Source of the DNA: Firmicutes bacterium AM55-24TS
Lineage (GTDB): Bacteria; Bacillota; Clostridia; UBA1381
Direction: 5' to 3'
DNA: 64,000 nucleotides
NCBI GenBank assembly: GCA_003460745.1
Contig: QTVU01000003.1
Location: 62,001-126,000, forward strand
The notes under the pieces are model-generated. The model searched no databases, was not told the origin of the DNA, and saw only the letters and a list, made by a program, of their open reading frames with translations. Positions 53,973 through 63,094 of this stretch are shown here, piece by piece. A program made the position numbers and the translations under genes. The first letter of the stretch is position 1. Each line of letters begins with the position of its first letter.

Positions 53973-55571
53973 TTATTTTGAAACCAATACAAGCTCATCA
54001 TTTTTTTCTATTATCGTACTTCCGACAGGAATAACGACATCATCACCGCGTTTTATCATAATCACAAGATAGCCCTCAGGAAATTCAATTTCAGCCATAC
54101 TTTTTCCACGCCAATTTTTTCTGTCGTTCGCAGAAATCTCCCTAAAACGAACATCACCGTTTATTCCGTGTGACGGTGCACCGAGAATTATCGTATCACC
54201 CTCATATATTACCGTTTCACCGTTCGGAATAATCGTTTCGTCATTTCTGTAAATCGCCGCAAAAAGCATTTGCGGAGGAAGGGAAATATCCTTTACCGCA
54301 CGGTCAATCCATCTGTTACCGCTGTCAATATTCAAGCGAATAAAATTAATTTCCGTTTCGTCCGAATAGTCGTTAAACGTTTTCAGTACAGAACCGGTCT
54401 TGTCAATCATATTCGTTTTACTTGCGACAAACGGAAGAAGCGACCCTTGCAGCGTAATTGAAAACAATACAACGCAAAATGCAATATGGAAAACGTCCTG
54501 CTCCATTGTCACACCGCCTACCATAGCCATTATTGCGAACACGATTGACGCCGCACCTCTGAGACCTGCCCACGACACAACAAGATATTGTGAAATTTTT
54601 GTTTTAAACGGTGCAAGCACAGTCGCAACCGCCAACGGTCTTGCAACGAATGTGATAAACAGTGCTATAAATATTGACGGCAACAAAACAGTTAATATTT
54701 TTGACGGGAACGACAAAAGTCCCAAAAGGAAAAATATAAGCATTTGCATAAGTCCGGTCATTCCATCAAAAAAATGTACAAGTGATTTTTTGTTATATAT
54801 GTTCTGATTTCCCAAAACGATACCTACTATGTACGCACTGAGATAACCGTTTCCGCCGACCAATGTCGGCAATGCGTACGCAAGCACCGCCACTCCAAGC
54901 ACAAACGCCGCATCAAAACCAGATGTATTAAAAGTGAAATATTTCATAAACCATACTGCACCGAGTGCAATCAGAAAACCTATCAAAACACCGAAAACAA
55001 TTTGTGCGGCGATACTGTAAACCATCTGTCCGACACTGTTTTCGCCCTTCATAAACGACAGAACTATAACGGTCAGCATATATGCAAACGGGTCATTACT
55101 TCCGCTTTCCATTTCAAGCATTGACGCAGTGTTATACTTCAAGTTAAGATTTTTTGAACGCAGTACCGAAAACACAGACGCTGCATCAGTAGAACTCATA
55201 ACCGCACCGATAAGCATACTTTCGAGCAATTTTATTTTTAAAACAAAAAAACAAAACACTGTTGTAAGAGCCGCCGTGAAAATAACTCCCACGCTCGATA
55301 ACAACAGTGCCTTTACTGCCACAGGTTTAGCCTCGCTTAATTTAGTGCCGAAACCTCCGTAAAACATAATAAATACAAGCGCAACAGAACAAATCTGTTC
55401 TGCAAAGCTGTAATTTTCAAAAGGAATTTTAAGTATTCCGTCCGAACCGAACACCATACCAAGTGCGATAAACGCAATAAGTACAGGCATTCCGATTTTG
55501 TTTGATAACTTATTTGCAAGTACGCAAATTATAATAACAGCCGCCGAAAGCAACAGTGATATGTTAAACAT
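53973..55571 (-). CDS. K+/H+ antiporter, NhaP2/CvrA type (CPA1)
   Basis: A 532-residue cation/proton antiporter. About 12 transmembrane helices cover residues 1-390, with the family stretches VALVFIMFYGGFGTKLSEAK, MLIGAVMSSTDAASVFSVLR and MLEMESGSNDPFAYMLTVIV; the Asp pair typical of CPA antiporters is in ESGSNDPFAYML and TDAAS. The C-terminal about 130 residues form a TrkA-C (RCK_C)-like regulatory domain with GETVIYEGDTIILGAP, as in K+/H+ antiporters of the NhaP2 type. It is single-gene, convergent to the BMC gene. Confidence 0.88.
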   Translation of the reverse strand: MFNISLLLSAAVIIICVLANKLSNKIGMPVLIAFIALGMVFGSDGILKIPFENYSFAEQICSVALVFIMFYGGFGTKLSEAKPVAVKALLLSSVGVIFTAALTTVFCFFVLKIKLLESMLIGAVMSSTDAASVFSVLRSKNLNLKYNTASMLEMESGSNDPFAYMLTVIVLSFMKGENSVGQMVYSIAAQIVFGVLIGFLIALGAVWFMKYFTFNTSGFDAAFVLGVAVLAYALPTLVGGNGYLSAYIVGIVLGNQNIYNKKSLVHFFDGMTGLMQMLIFFLLGLLSFPSKILTVLLPSIFIALFITFVARPLAVATVLAPFKTKISQYLVVSWAGLRGAASIVFAIMAMVGGVTMEQDVFHIAFCVVLFSITLQGSLLPFVASKTNMIDKTGSVLKTFNDYSDETEINFIRLNIDSGNRWIDRAVKDISLPPQMLFAAIYRNDETIIPNGETVIYEGDTIILGAPSHGINGDVRFREISANDRKNWRGKSMAEIEFPEGYLVIMIKRGDDVVIPVGSTIIEKNDELVLVSK

Positions 55572-55602
55572 AAATACCTCCTTAAATACTTTTTATAGAG
55601 TT

Positions 55603-55631
55603 ATGTTAACATAAAACTGACGATATTTCAA
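55603..55631 (-). promoter_or_regulatory. Possible promoter of the antiporter gene
   Basis: On the minus strand TTGAAA (55631-55626), 17 bases, TAACAT (55608-55603). Confidence 0.4.
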
Positions 55632-55634
55632 GCC

Positions 55635-56453
55635 TTAATTTTGTGTTTTTACAATTTTTTCAAGTCTGTTTATGATATATGCGATAGCACTGCCGTTGTT
55701 AGACGGCGCTAAGTTGTCCGCAATTTTTTTCACGCTTTCTTCTGCGTTCTCAACTGCATACGAAATTCCCGCTGCTTCCAACATTGAAATATCATTCATA
55801 TTGTCACCGACAGCTATAATTTTGTTCTGCTCAATACCTATTTTTTTCGCCATATCAAGCATTCCCTTACCCTTTGAAACTCCGTTCGCAACAATGTCAA
55901 GATACTTGTCACCGCTTCTGACCGCATAGCCGTTATCATATTCGGCTCTGTATATCGGCTCGTACTTGTCAAGCAGTTCTCTTTCACCAATCAAAAGCAC
56001 CTTTATCCAAGGTCTTTGCCAAATTTCATCGGGTAAACTATAAACAACCTCATAGCTGCGTGTCAAAAATCGCTTTGTTTCCTCACATTCTCTGTAAACG
56101 TACACAATTTCATCACTGTACACTTCCAAACCTATTTGCGGAAAATCATCATATACACGCTTTATTGCCTGTTTTCTGTTTTCCTCAATAAATCGTTCAA
56201 ATACCGCACAATCTTTTTCATAGTCATATATCTTCGCACCGTTATGTAATACCGCCGGTGCATTTATGTGCAAATTCGGCATATATGCACGAACTGCCTC
56301 AACCATTCTTCCCGTTGCGACAGTAAACCGTCCGCCGTTTTTTATGAAATAATCTATCGCTTGTCTGTTTTCTTCAGATATGGTGTGATTGTCATCAAGC
56401 AACGTTGCGTCCATATCCGAAACAAGCAAATAATCCGAAAATTTACCTTGCAT
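55635..56453 (-). CDS. Cof-type HAD-superfamily phosphatase
   Basis: A 272-residue HAD hydrolase with a C2 cap. Motif I is LLVSDMDATLLDDN, an unusual DMDAT in place of the more common DxDGT; motif II FTVATGR, motif III Lys in NGVSKGKGMLDMAKK, motif IV AVGDNMNDISMLEAAGISYA. ATG 56453 overlaps the GH13 stop by one base (TAATG), with AAGGTGG upstream, so it is translationally coupled to the amylase gene. Its place suggests a sugar-phosphate substrate linked to glycogen turnover; this is inference. Confidence 0.88.
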   Translation of the reverse strand: MQGKFSDYLLVSDMDATLLDDNHTISEENRQAIDYFIKNGGRFTVATGRMVEAVRAYMPNLHINAPAVLHNGAKIYDYEKDCAVFERFIEENRKQAIKRVYDDFPQIGLEVYSDEIVYVYRECEETKRFLTRSYEVVYSLPDEIWQRPWIKVLLIGERELLDKYEPIYRAEYDNGYAVRSGDKYLDIVANGVSKGKGMLDMAKKIGIEQNKIIAVGDNMNDISMLEAAGISYAVENAEESVKKIADNLAPSNNGSAIAYIINRLEKIVKTQN

Positions 56454-58387
56454 TATTTTTCCACCTTGTAAACCTTTATCCATAATCTCGGTATATCAAT
56501 AAAATGAATACCGTCAGACGATTCAAGCAAGCTGTTATCGTCACTCGTTTGACATTTTAGTTTTCTCATACCGTATCTCGCAACATCTACACGTGCTCTT
56601 TCTTCTCTTGTACCCAGATTGGCAACAATAAGATATTTTTCATCATGATAACAACGTACAAAACCGTACACGTGTCCGACTTTATGAACACATTCAAAAT
56701 CGCCGATTGAGAATGCCTTTGAACTGTTTCTCAATTTAATCATATTCTTATAGCGTTGTCTGATTCTTCCGTCCTTGTCAACTTCGTCAACATTATCCCA
56801 TGGATATGTCTGACGGCAGAACGGATCGCCATATCCCTGCATACCGATTTCGTCACCGTAATATATACAAGGCACACCAGGAAGCATCATCTGCAGTCCG
56901 ACTACTAAAGTTGCTTTTTCCTTGGCAAGTTCAAGTGCATAGCCGTCAAGTTTAAAGCTCGCCTGAAAATCTTTTGATATTTCGTGTCTTGACGGTGCAT
57001 CACCCATACGGGTCATTATTCTTTCGACATCGTGACTTGTTATTATATTCAAAAGCGAATAATAAGCAGGTGCAGGGTAATTTTCTTTAATGCTCATAAG
57101 ACGTGCGTCAAATTCTTCAACGTCAATTCTTCCGCTTACCGCGTCAATCAACGCTCTGCGCATTGGGTAATTCATAACGGAGTCAAGCTCCTTACCCAAG
57201 AAATATTCACGTCTTTCACCGTAAGCGGACTTATTTGACGCGTCTTCCCAAACTTCACCTATAATAACTGCATCTTTATCGGCTTTCTTTACGTTTTCTC
57301 TAAGTTCTTTAACGAAAAATCCCGGTAATTCATCAACAACATCAAGTCGCCAACCCGACGCACCGTTCTTTATCCATCTTTTAACGATTGCATCTTTGTC
57401 CGAAAGCAAATACTTACGACATTCTTCACTGTGTTCTTCAATCTGCGGAAGTGTCGTCATTCCCCACCATGATTCATACACATCAGGCCAATCCATAAAT
57501 CTAAACCAAGTGTAATACGGTGATTCCTTCGACTGATAAGCACCAATGCTGTCGTATTCGCCGTATTTATTAAAATAACGGCTGTTACTTCCCGTATGGT
57601 TAAATACACCGTCAAGAATTATGCGTATTCCCATTTCTTTTGCTTTTGAACAAAGCTCTTTAAATGTTTCCTCATCACCAAACATCGGATCGATTGTTTC
57701 ATAATCGCCCGTATCGTATTTATGGTTTGAGTATGCTTTGAATATCGGATTTAAGTAAATTACCGATATTCCCAAATCTTTTAAATACGGCAATTTTTTA
57801 ATTACACCTTTCAAATTACCGCCGAAAAAGTCATTTGCTTTATACTCACCGCCAAATTGTTCGGCTTTATAAAACGGTTGTTCGCCCCAATTACGCTTTA
57901 TTATATCTGTACGATTTCCTAAAAATTCTCCGTTTTCGTTGCCGTTGCAAAATCTGTCTACAAAAATTTGATATGCAATCCCCGTTTTAAACCAATCCGG
58001 AGTTTTGTAATCTTCGTTATAAACAGTTATCTGATACGAATTACTCGGTGAATTAAAACACATTTCACCAATTCCGCCGAGTTGTTTTGAATTGTTGCCG
58101 TAATAAACCATACCTCTTTCGGTTTCAAGTTCAAAATAATACCAAACAAGTCCTGCTTTTTCAGGCATTTTCACGTTCACCGAATATATGCAGTGGTCAC
58201 CGACATCAAAAATATACGGCATATCCTTTCGGACTTCGCCCTTGCCATCCTCCATATAGACAAGACGAACCGCCGACGGAATACCTGCGCCCGACACAGC
58301 CAAACGCAATCTGACTTCACCGCCGCAAGTCACCGCTCCAAAAGGAAATCTATAAAATTTTTCTCTGGAATTATGCTCTATATCCAT
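56453..58387 (-). CDS. GH13 alpha-glucan hydrolase (neopullulanase/cyclomaltodextrinase-like)
   Basis: A 644-residue alpha-amylase-family enzyme without a signal peptide, so cytoplasmic. An N-terminal CBM34-like domain (residues 1-130) is followed by the (beta/alpha)8 barrel: GIAYQIFVDRFCNGN, ISVIYLNPIFKAYSNHKYDT, IRIILDGVFNHTG, GWRLDVVDEL (nucleophile Asp, about 346), VIIGEVWEDAS (acid Glu, about 380) and IITSHDVERIMTRM. The NHD of region IV appears as SHD. It likely trims glycogen or maltodextrins together with the upstream glgP. Confidence 0.9.
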   Translation of the reverse strand: MDIEHNSREKFYRFPFGAVTCGGEVRLRLAVSGAGIPSAVRLVYMEDGKGEVRKDMPYIFDVGDHCIYSVNVKMPEKAGLVWYYFELETERGMVYYGNNSKQLGGIGEMCFNSPSNSYQITVYNEDYKTPDWFKTGIAYQIFVDRFCNGNENGEFLGNRTDIIKRNWGEQPFYKAEQFGGEYKANDFFGGNLKGVIKKLPYLKDLGISVIYLNPIFKAYSNHKYDTGDYETIDPMFGDEETFKELCSKAKEMGIRIILDGVFNHTGSNSRYFNKYGEYDSIGAYQSKESPYYTWFRFMDWPDVYESWWGMTTLPQIEEHSEECRKYLLSDKDAIVKRWIKNGASGWRLDVVDELPGFFVKELRENVKKADKDAVIIGEVWEDASNKSAYGERREYFLGKELDSVMNYPMRRALIDAVSGRIDVEEFDARLMSIKENYPAPAYYSLLNIITSHDVERIMTRMGDAPSRHEISKDFQASFKLDGYALELAKEKATLVVGLQMMLPGVPCIYYGDEIGMQGYGDPFCRQTYPWDNVDEVDKDGRIRQRYKNMIKLRNSSKAFSIGDFECVHKVGHVYGFVRCYHDEKYLIVANLGTREERARVDVARYGMRKLKCQTSDDNSLLESSDGIHFIDIPRLWIKVYKVEK

Positions 58388-58404
58388 ATTTACCCCTTTA
58401 TCGT

Positions 58405-58432
58405 AAAAGAAGTGACCTAAGTCACTTCTTTA
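58405..58432 (-). terminator. Hairpin between glgP and the GH13 gene
   Basis: AAGAAGTGAC (58407-58416) pairs with GTCACTTCTT (58421-58430) around CTAA. The following T's are few, so partial read-through into the GH13-HAD pair is likely. Confidence 0.6.
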
Positions 58433-58438
58433 TTTTTA

Positions 58439-60952
58439 TTATTTAATTGGTGTCAAGTGCCAAATGTTCTTATTGTAATCTTCAATAGTTCTGTCACTTG
58501 AGAAGAATCCTGCACTTGCAGTATTCAAGATTGCCTTTTCAATCCACTTATCTCTGTCTTGATAATCAGCAGACATCTTTTCTTGAGTCTTCATATATTC
58601 TTCAAAATCTCTGATTACCATATATGTGTCAGGGAATCCGTAGTCACCGAACAACAATGTTTGATACAAATCTCTGAACATTTGGTTGCTGCCCGGAACG
58701 ATTGAACCGTCAACAAGCTGTTCAAGTGCGTGTCTTAGGCTTGCGTTTGATGAGTAGATATTCTTAACTTCATCAGTTCCCGCATACTTAACTCTTGCGG
58801 CAACTTCGTCAGCCTTTAGACCGAAGATATATATATTGTCTTCACCGACCTGTTCAAGCATTTCAACGTTTGCACCGTCAAGTGTACCGATTGTAAGCGC
58901 ACCGTTAAGCATAAACTTCATGTTACCTGTACCCGAAGCTTCCTTACCCGCTGTTGAAATTTGTTCTGAAATATCAGCCGCAATGATAAGTTTTTCAGCG
59001 ATTGATACGCTGTAATTTTCAAGGAATACAACTTTAATCTTATCCTTAACTCTCGGATCGTTGTTAATCATATCTCCGACTGAGTTAATAAGCTTGATAA
59101 TAAGCTTTGCTCTTTTATAACCCGGAGCAGCCTTTGCACCGAATATATATGTCTTTGGATAGTAATTTTCAGCATATACGTTATCTTCAAGAATTCTGTT
59201 GTATTCTGCAAGAATATGAAGTACGTTCATCATCTGACGCTTATATTCATGCAATCTCTTACACTGCACATCAAAGATAGAATCAGGATTTACAACTATA
59301 TCGTTGTGTTCCTTAATATATTGTGCAAGTCTAACCTTGTTATTGCGCTTAATTTCAGCAAATTGCTTCTTGAATGCAGGGTCTTTAGCATATTTCTTTA
59401 GCTTTGAAAGTTCTGAAGCGTCCTTGATCCAATTCTTACCTATCTTTGAAGAAATAAGCTCAGTAAGTTCCGGGTTACAGTTAGCAATCCATCTTCTGAA
59501 TGTAATACCGTTTGTGATTGCATAGAAGTGGTCGTTATTCATATTATAGTAATCAGCAAAAATATCCTGTTTTAGAATATCTGTATGCAACTTTGAAACA
59601 CCGTTTACTGCGAAACAGCTTGCAAGACACATATTAGCCATAAATATCTGATTATCAGAAATAATTGCCATATACTTATGCTTAGCCGAATCGTTAGGAT
59701 AAACTTCGTTAAGTCTGATCATAAGACGTCTGTTCATTTCTTCAACGATCATATATACACGCGGAAGAATCTTTCTGAACATATCAAGCGGCCACTTTTC
59801 AAGAGCCTCGCTCATTACTGTATGGTTTGTGTATGCGAATACATGAGTTACGATGTCCCATGCCTCATCCCAACCAAGACCTTTTTCGTCCATCAACAAA
59901 CGCATCATTTCAGGAATAGCCATTGTAGGGTGTGTATCATTGATATGAATAACGACCTTATCAGGCAATTTTGACCAATCTTGACCGTTTCTGTTTTCAA
60001 ATTCTTTCAAAATCCACTGCAATGTTGCAGAAACAAGGAAATATTGTTGCTTTAATCTAAGTTCCTTACCCTCTGTATGATTATCTTCCGGATAAAGTAC
60101 CTTTGAAATAACTTCTGCAAGTTCCTTTTCTTCAACGGCACGAACATAGTTACCGCTGTTAAATTCCTGCATATTCATATGGTCAGGAGATTTTGAACTC
60201 CACAATCTTAATTTATTTACAATTTTTGAATCATAACCGCAAAGAGGTACATCATAAGGCATAGCCAAAATTGTATGTGAGTTGTTGTAACGGCAAGTAA
60301 ATTTACCGTCTACCCAATCAGTATAAACTTCACCGCCAAATTTAACTTCAACAGTTTCTTCAGGTCTTGCGATTTCCCACGCATTACCGTTATCAAGCCA
60401 TGAATCAGGAAGTTCTGTCTGATAGCCGTCAACAATCTTTTGTCTGAATAAGCCGTATTCATAACGGATTGTACAACCATATGCAGGCAAATCCAATGTT
60501 GTAAGTGAGTCGATAAAGCAAGCTGCAAGACGTCCCAAACCGCCGTTACCAAGACCTGCGTCATTTTCAAGTTCGGCAATTTCAGGAAGTGAGTAACCCA
60601 AATCATTTAAAACGTGCTGATATTCTTCAGTCTGCATAAGGTTTAAAATGTTTGTGCAAAGAAGTCTGCCCATAAGGAACTCAAATGATAAATAATAAAG
60701 TTTTTTTGCACCCATCTTCTTTACAGTCTGATGAGATACGGCCCACTTTTCCATAATTCTGTCACGAACAGTAAGTGCACATGCAGTATAAACCATATGA
60801 GGAGTTGCATCCTCCATAACTTTACCGAAATGTCTGTTTACCTTACCTACAATTTCCTTCTTCAATACTTCTTCAGACGCTGTCAATTTTTTTGTTGCTG
60901 TTGCTGTTGTTTTTGTATTTTTATTTTGTGCCATACTTTTAGCTTGTGCCAT
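58439..60952 (-). CDS. glgP: Glycogen/maltodextrin phosphorylase
   Basis: GlgP releases glucose-1-phosphate from alpha-1,4-glucans using PLP. The 837-residue protein has the family blocks NDAGLGNGGLGRLAACFIDS, HINDTHPTMAIPEMMRLL, YKRAKLIIKLINSVGDMI, and the PLP-binding ASGTGNMKFMLNGALTIGTL (Lys near residue 679), followed by DGANVEM. The N-terminal 30 residues are Lys/Thr/Gln-rich (NKNTKTTATATKKL), an echo of the tail of the neighbouring glgA. It follows glgA by 60 bases. Confidence 0.95.
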   Translation of the reverse strand: MAQAKSMAQNKNTKTTATATKKLTASEEVLKKEIVGKVNRHFGKVMEDATPHMVYTACALTVRDRIMEKWAVSHQTVKKMGAKKLYYLSFEFLMGRLLCTNILNLMQTEEYQHVLNDLGYSLPEIAELENDAGLGNGGLGRLAACFIDSLTTLDLPAYGCTIRYEYGLFRQKIVDGYQTELPDSWLDNGNAWEIARPEETVEVKFGGEVYTDWVDGKFTCRYNNSHTILAMPYDVPLCGYDSKIVNKLRLWSSKSPDHMNMQEFNSGNYVRAVEEKELAEVISKVLYPEDNHTEGKELRLKQQYFLVSATLQWILKEFENRNGQDWSKLPDKVVIHINDTHPTMAIPEMMRLLMDEKGLGWDEAWDIVTHVFAYTNHTVMSEALEKWPLDMFRKILPRVYMIVEEMNRRLMIRLNEVYPNDSAKHKYMAIISDNQIFMANMCLASCFAVNGVSKLHTDILKQDIFADYYNMNNDHFYAITNGITFRRWIANCNPELTELISSKIGKNWIKDASELSKLKKYAKDPAFKKQFAEIKRNNKVRLAQYIKEHNDIVVNPDSIFDVQCKRLHEYKRQMMNVLHILAEYNRILEDNVYAENYYPKTYIFGAKAAPGYKRAKLIIKLINSVGDMINNDPRVKDKIKVVFLENYSVSIAEKLIIAADISEQISTAGKEASGTGNMKFMLNGALTIGTLDGANVEMLEQVGEDNIYIFGLKADEVAARVKYAGTDEVKNIYSSNASLRHALEQLVDGSIVPGSNQMFRDLYQTLLFGDYGFPDTYMVIRDFEEYMKTQEKMSADYQDRDKWIEKAILNTASAGFFSSDRTIEDYNKNIWHLTPIK

Positions 60953-61012
60953 ATTTATTTTACACCCCTTTAAAATTCTTCTTATTTCTTGCGAAGATTT
61001 CTTATCATCGGT

Positions 61013-62949
61013 TTATTTTACAGTCTTCTTTTGTGTCGTTTTCTTTGATGCCGTTGTCTTCGCTTTTGCACCTTCCTTAACCGTTTCGGCTTTAGTCGTT
61101 GTCTTTGCCGTCGACTTAGCCGATTCAGCCTTTTTAGGCTCTGTTTTTTCTGTTTTTGCCGTCTTTGCAGGCTCTGCCTTTTCAGCTTTTACAGGTTCAG
61201 CCTTTGCAGGTTCTTCTTTTACCGCTTTCTTTGCTGTTGACTTAGCCGTTGTTTTTTTAGTTGTAGTTTTCTTAGCCGCTGTTTTTCTTGTTGTTTTCTT
61301 CGTTGTTGTCTTTTTTGCAGCAGGGGCTTTTTCCTCCTCAAAAGGATTTTTAACTTCAACTATTTCAGGCTCTTTTGCACCGTCTGCCGCAGCCTTTGCA
61401 GCCGCCTCGGCATCTGCCTTTATACTGTCCTCAAAAGTTTCCTTTTTTTCTTGTTTCTTTGTAGTTTTTGCGGCTGTCTTTCTGGCAGGCTTTTTCTTTT
61501 CAGGTAAATCATATATACCTGTAAGTTCTTGATACAAGTGAATATATTTATCAGCCGATACATTCCATGAGTAATCTACTGCCATACCGTTATCAACGAT
61601 TTTCTTCCACTCGTCTTTTCTGTCATAGTAAATCTGCATTGCATACCAAATAATATTTATCATTTCGTCTGCATTGTAGTTTGCGAATGAGAAACCGGTT
61701 CCCTCGCCTGTATATTCATTATATGGAATAACAGTGTCTTTAAGTCCGCCTGTTTCACGAACAATCGGAACAGTACCGTATCTCATACTGATAAGTTGTG
61801 ACAAACCGCAAGGCTCAAATCTTGACGGCATTAAAAATGCGTCACTTGCCGCATAAATTTTACGTGCCATATCATTTGAAAAGTAAATTTGTGCCGAGAA
61901 TCTGTCAGGATACTTCCAAGCATAATGTCTGAAAAGATTTTCATACTTTTCGTCACCTGTACCAAGTACAACTACTTGACAGCCACCGTTGCAAAGTTCC
62001 TCAATCTTGTAAGCTACAAGGTCAAAACCTTTTTGGTCTGTAAGACGTGATACAATACCAATCATCATCTTATCGGCATTCACTTCAAGACCTAATTCTT
62101 CCTGCAACTTTTTCTTGTTCTCAGCCTTTTTCTTGTGAACTGTTTTTGCTGTATAGTTTTGATAAATAGACTGATCTGTATTCGGATCCCAGTCAATATA
62201 AGAAATACCGTTTACTATACCCAAAAGGTCGTTCTGTCTTGCACGAAGAAGATTGTGAAGTCCTTCTCCGTATTCTTCTGTTGTGATTTCGTTTGCGTAA
62301 GTTGAGCTTACCGTAGAAACCTTGTTTGCATAAACCATACCGCCCTTTAACAAGTTTGCGTCCTTGTAGAATTCAAGCTTGTCGGAAGTAAAGTAATAGT
62401 CGCTTATACCCATTGCGTCCTTAATCTTGTTGAAATCCCATCTTCCCTGGAACTTCAAGTTATGAATTGTCATAACAGTCTTGATACCCTGATAGAACGG
62501 ATTATCCTGGAACGTATCAAGGAATACAGGTATCGGTCCTGTCTGCCAGTCGTTACAGTTAATAACGTCCGGTCTGAAATCTATTGTCGGCAAAATTGAC
62601 AATACAGCCTTTGAAAAGAATATAAACTTTTCACAATCAAGGTGTATAAAGTCATAAGCTTATCGCCGTTAAAGTAAAACTCGTTGTCTATGAAATAGAA
62701 CTTACAGCCGTTATACTCCAACTCGAAAACACCGACATACTGTTTTCTCCAAGCCATATCAATATAGATATGGTCAATATATTTCATCTTGTCCTTATAT
62801 TCTTGCGGTATACAGTTGTACAGCGGTAAAATCACTCTTGCGTCAACGCCTTTTTCGTTAAGCGCTGCAGGCAAAGAACCCGCTACATCACCAAGACCTC
62901 CTGTTTTAACAAAAGGTGCCGCCTCCGAAGTAGCAAATAAAACTTTCAT
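61013..62949 (-). CDS. glgA: Glycogen synthase with Lys/Ala/Thr-rich tail, interrupted by a single-base deletion
   Basis: GlgA elongates alpha-1,4-glucan from ADP-glucose (GT5, GT-B fold). The start [20 protein letters not shown] carries the ADP-glucose KTGGL motif. At about 62654-62656 the frame is lost after FYFNGDKL; adding one base continues [20 protein letters not shown] and then [32 protein letters not shown] and [20 protein letters not shown]. Restored length about 645 residues, against about 480 normal. The excess is a 162-residue C-terminal tail (61016-61501) of KTTKK, AAKK and KAEP repeats, strongly basic and histone-H1-like. Confidence 0.94.
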
Positions 62950-62977
62950 AACAAATTATTCCTTTCTATATGCTTAA

Positions 62978-63006
62978 ATCTTATCTCTATAAGAATTATT
63001 TGTCAA
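62978..63006 (-). promoter_or_regulatory. Promoter of glgA-glgP
   Basis: On the minus strand TTGACA (63006-63001), 17 bases, TAAGAT (62983-62978). Upstream, AGAACTG(C/T)TC forms an inverted repeat (63038-63064) that may be a weak terminator for glgD or an operator. Confidence 0.65.
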
Positions 63007-63094
63007 TAAATATTCTTAAATTCCGTAAAACTTCAACAGAACTGCTCAATTTTTGAACAGTTCTATTATATATTTGTCATTAAAATCTTTATTA

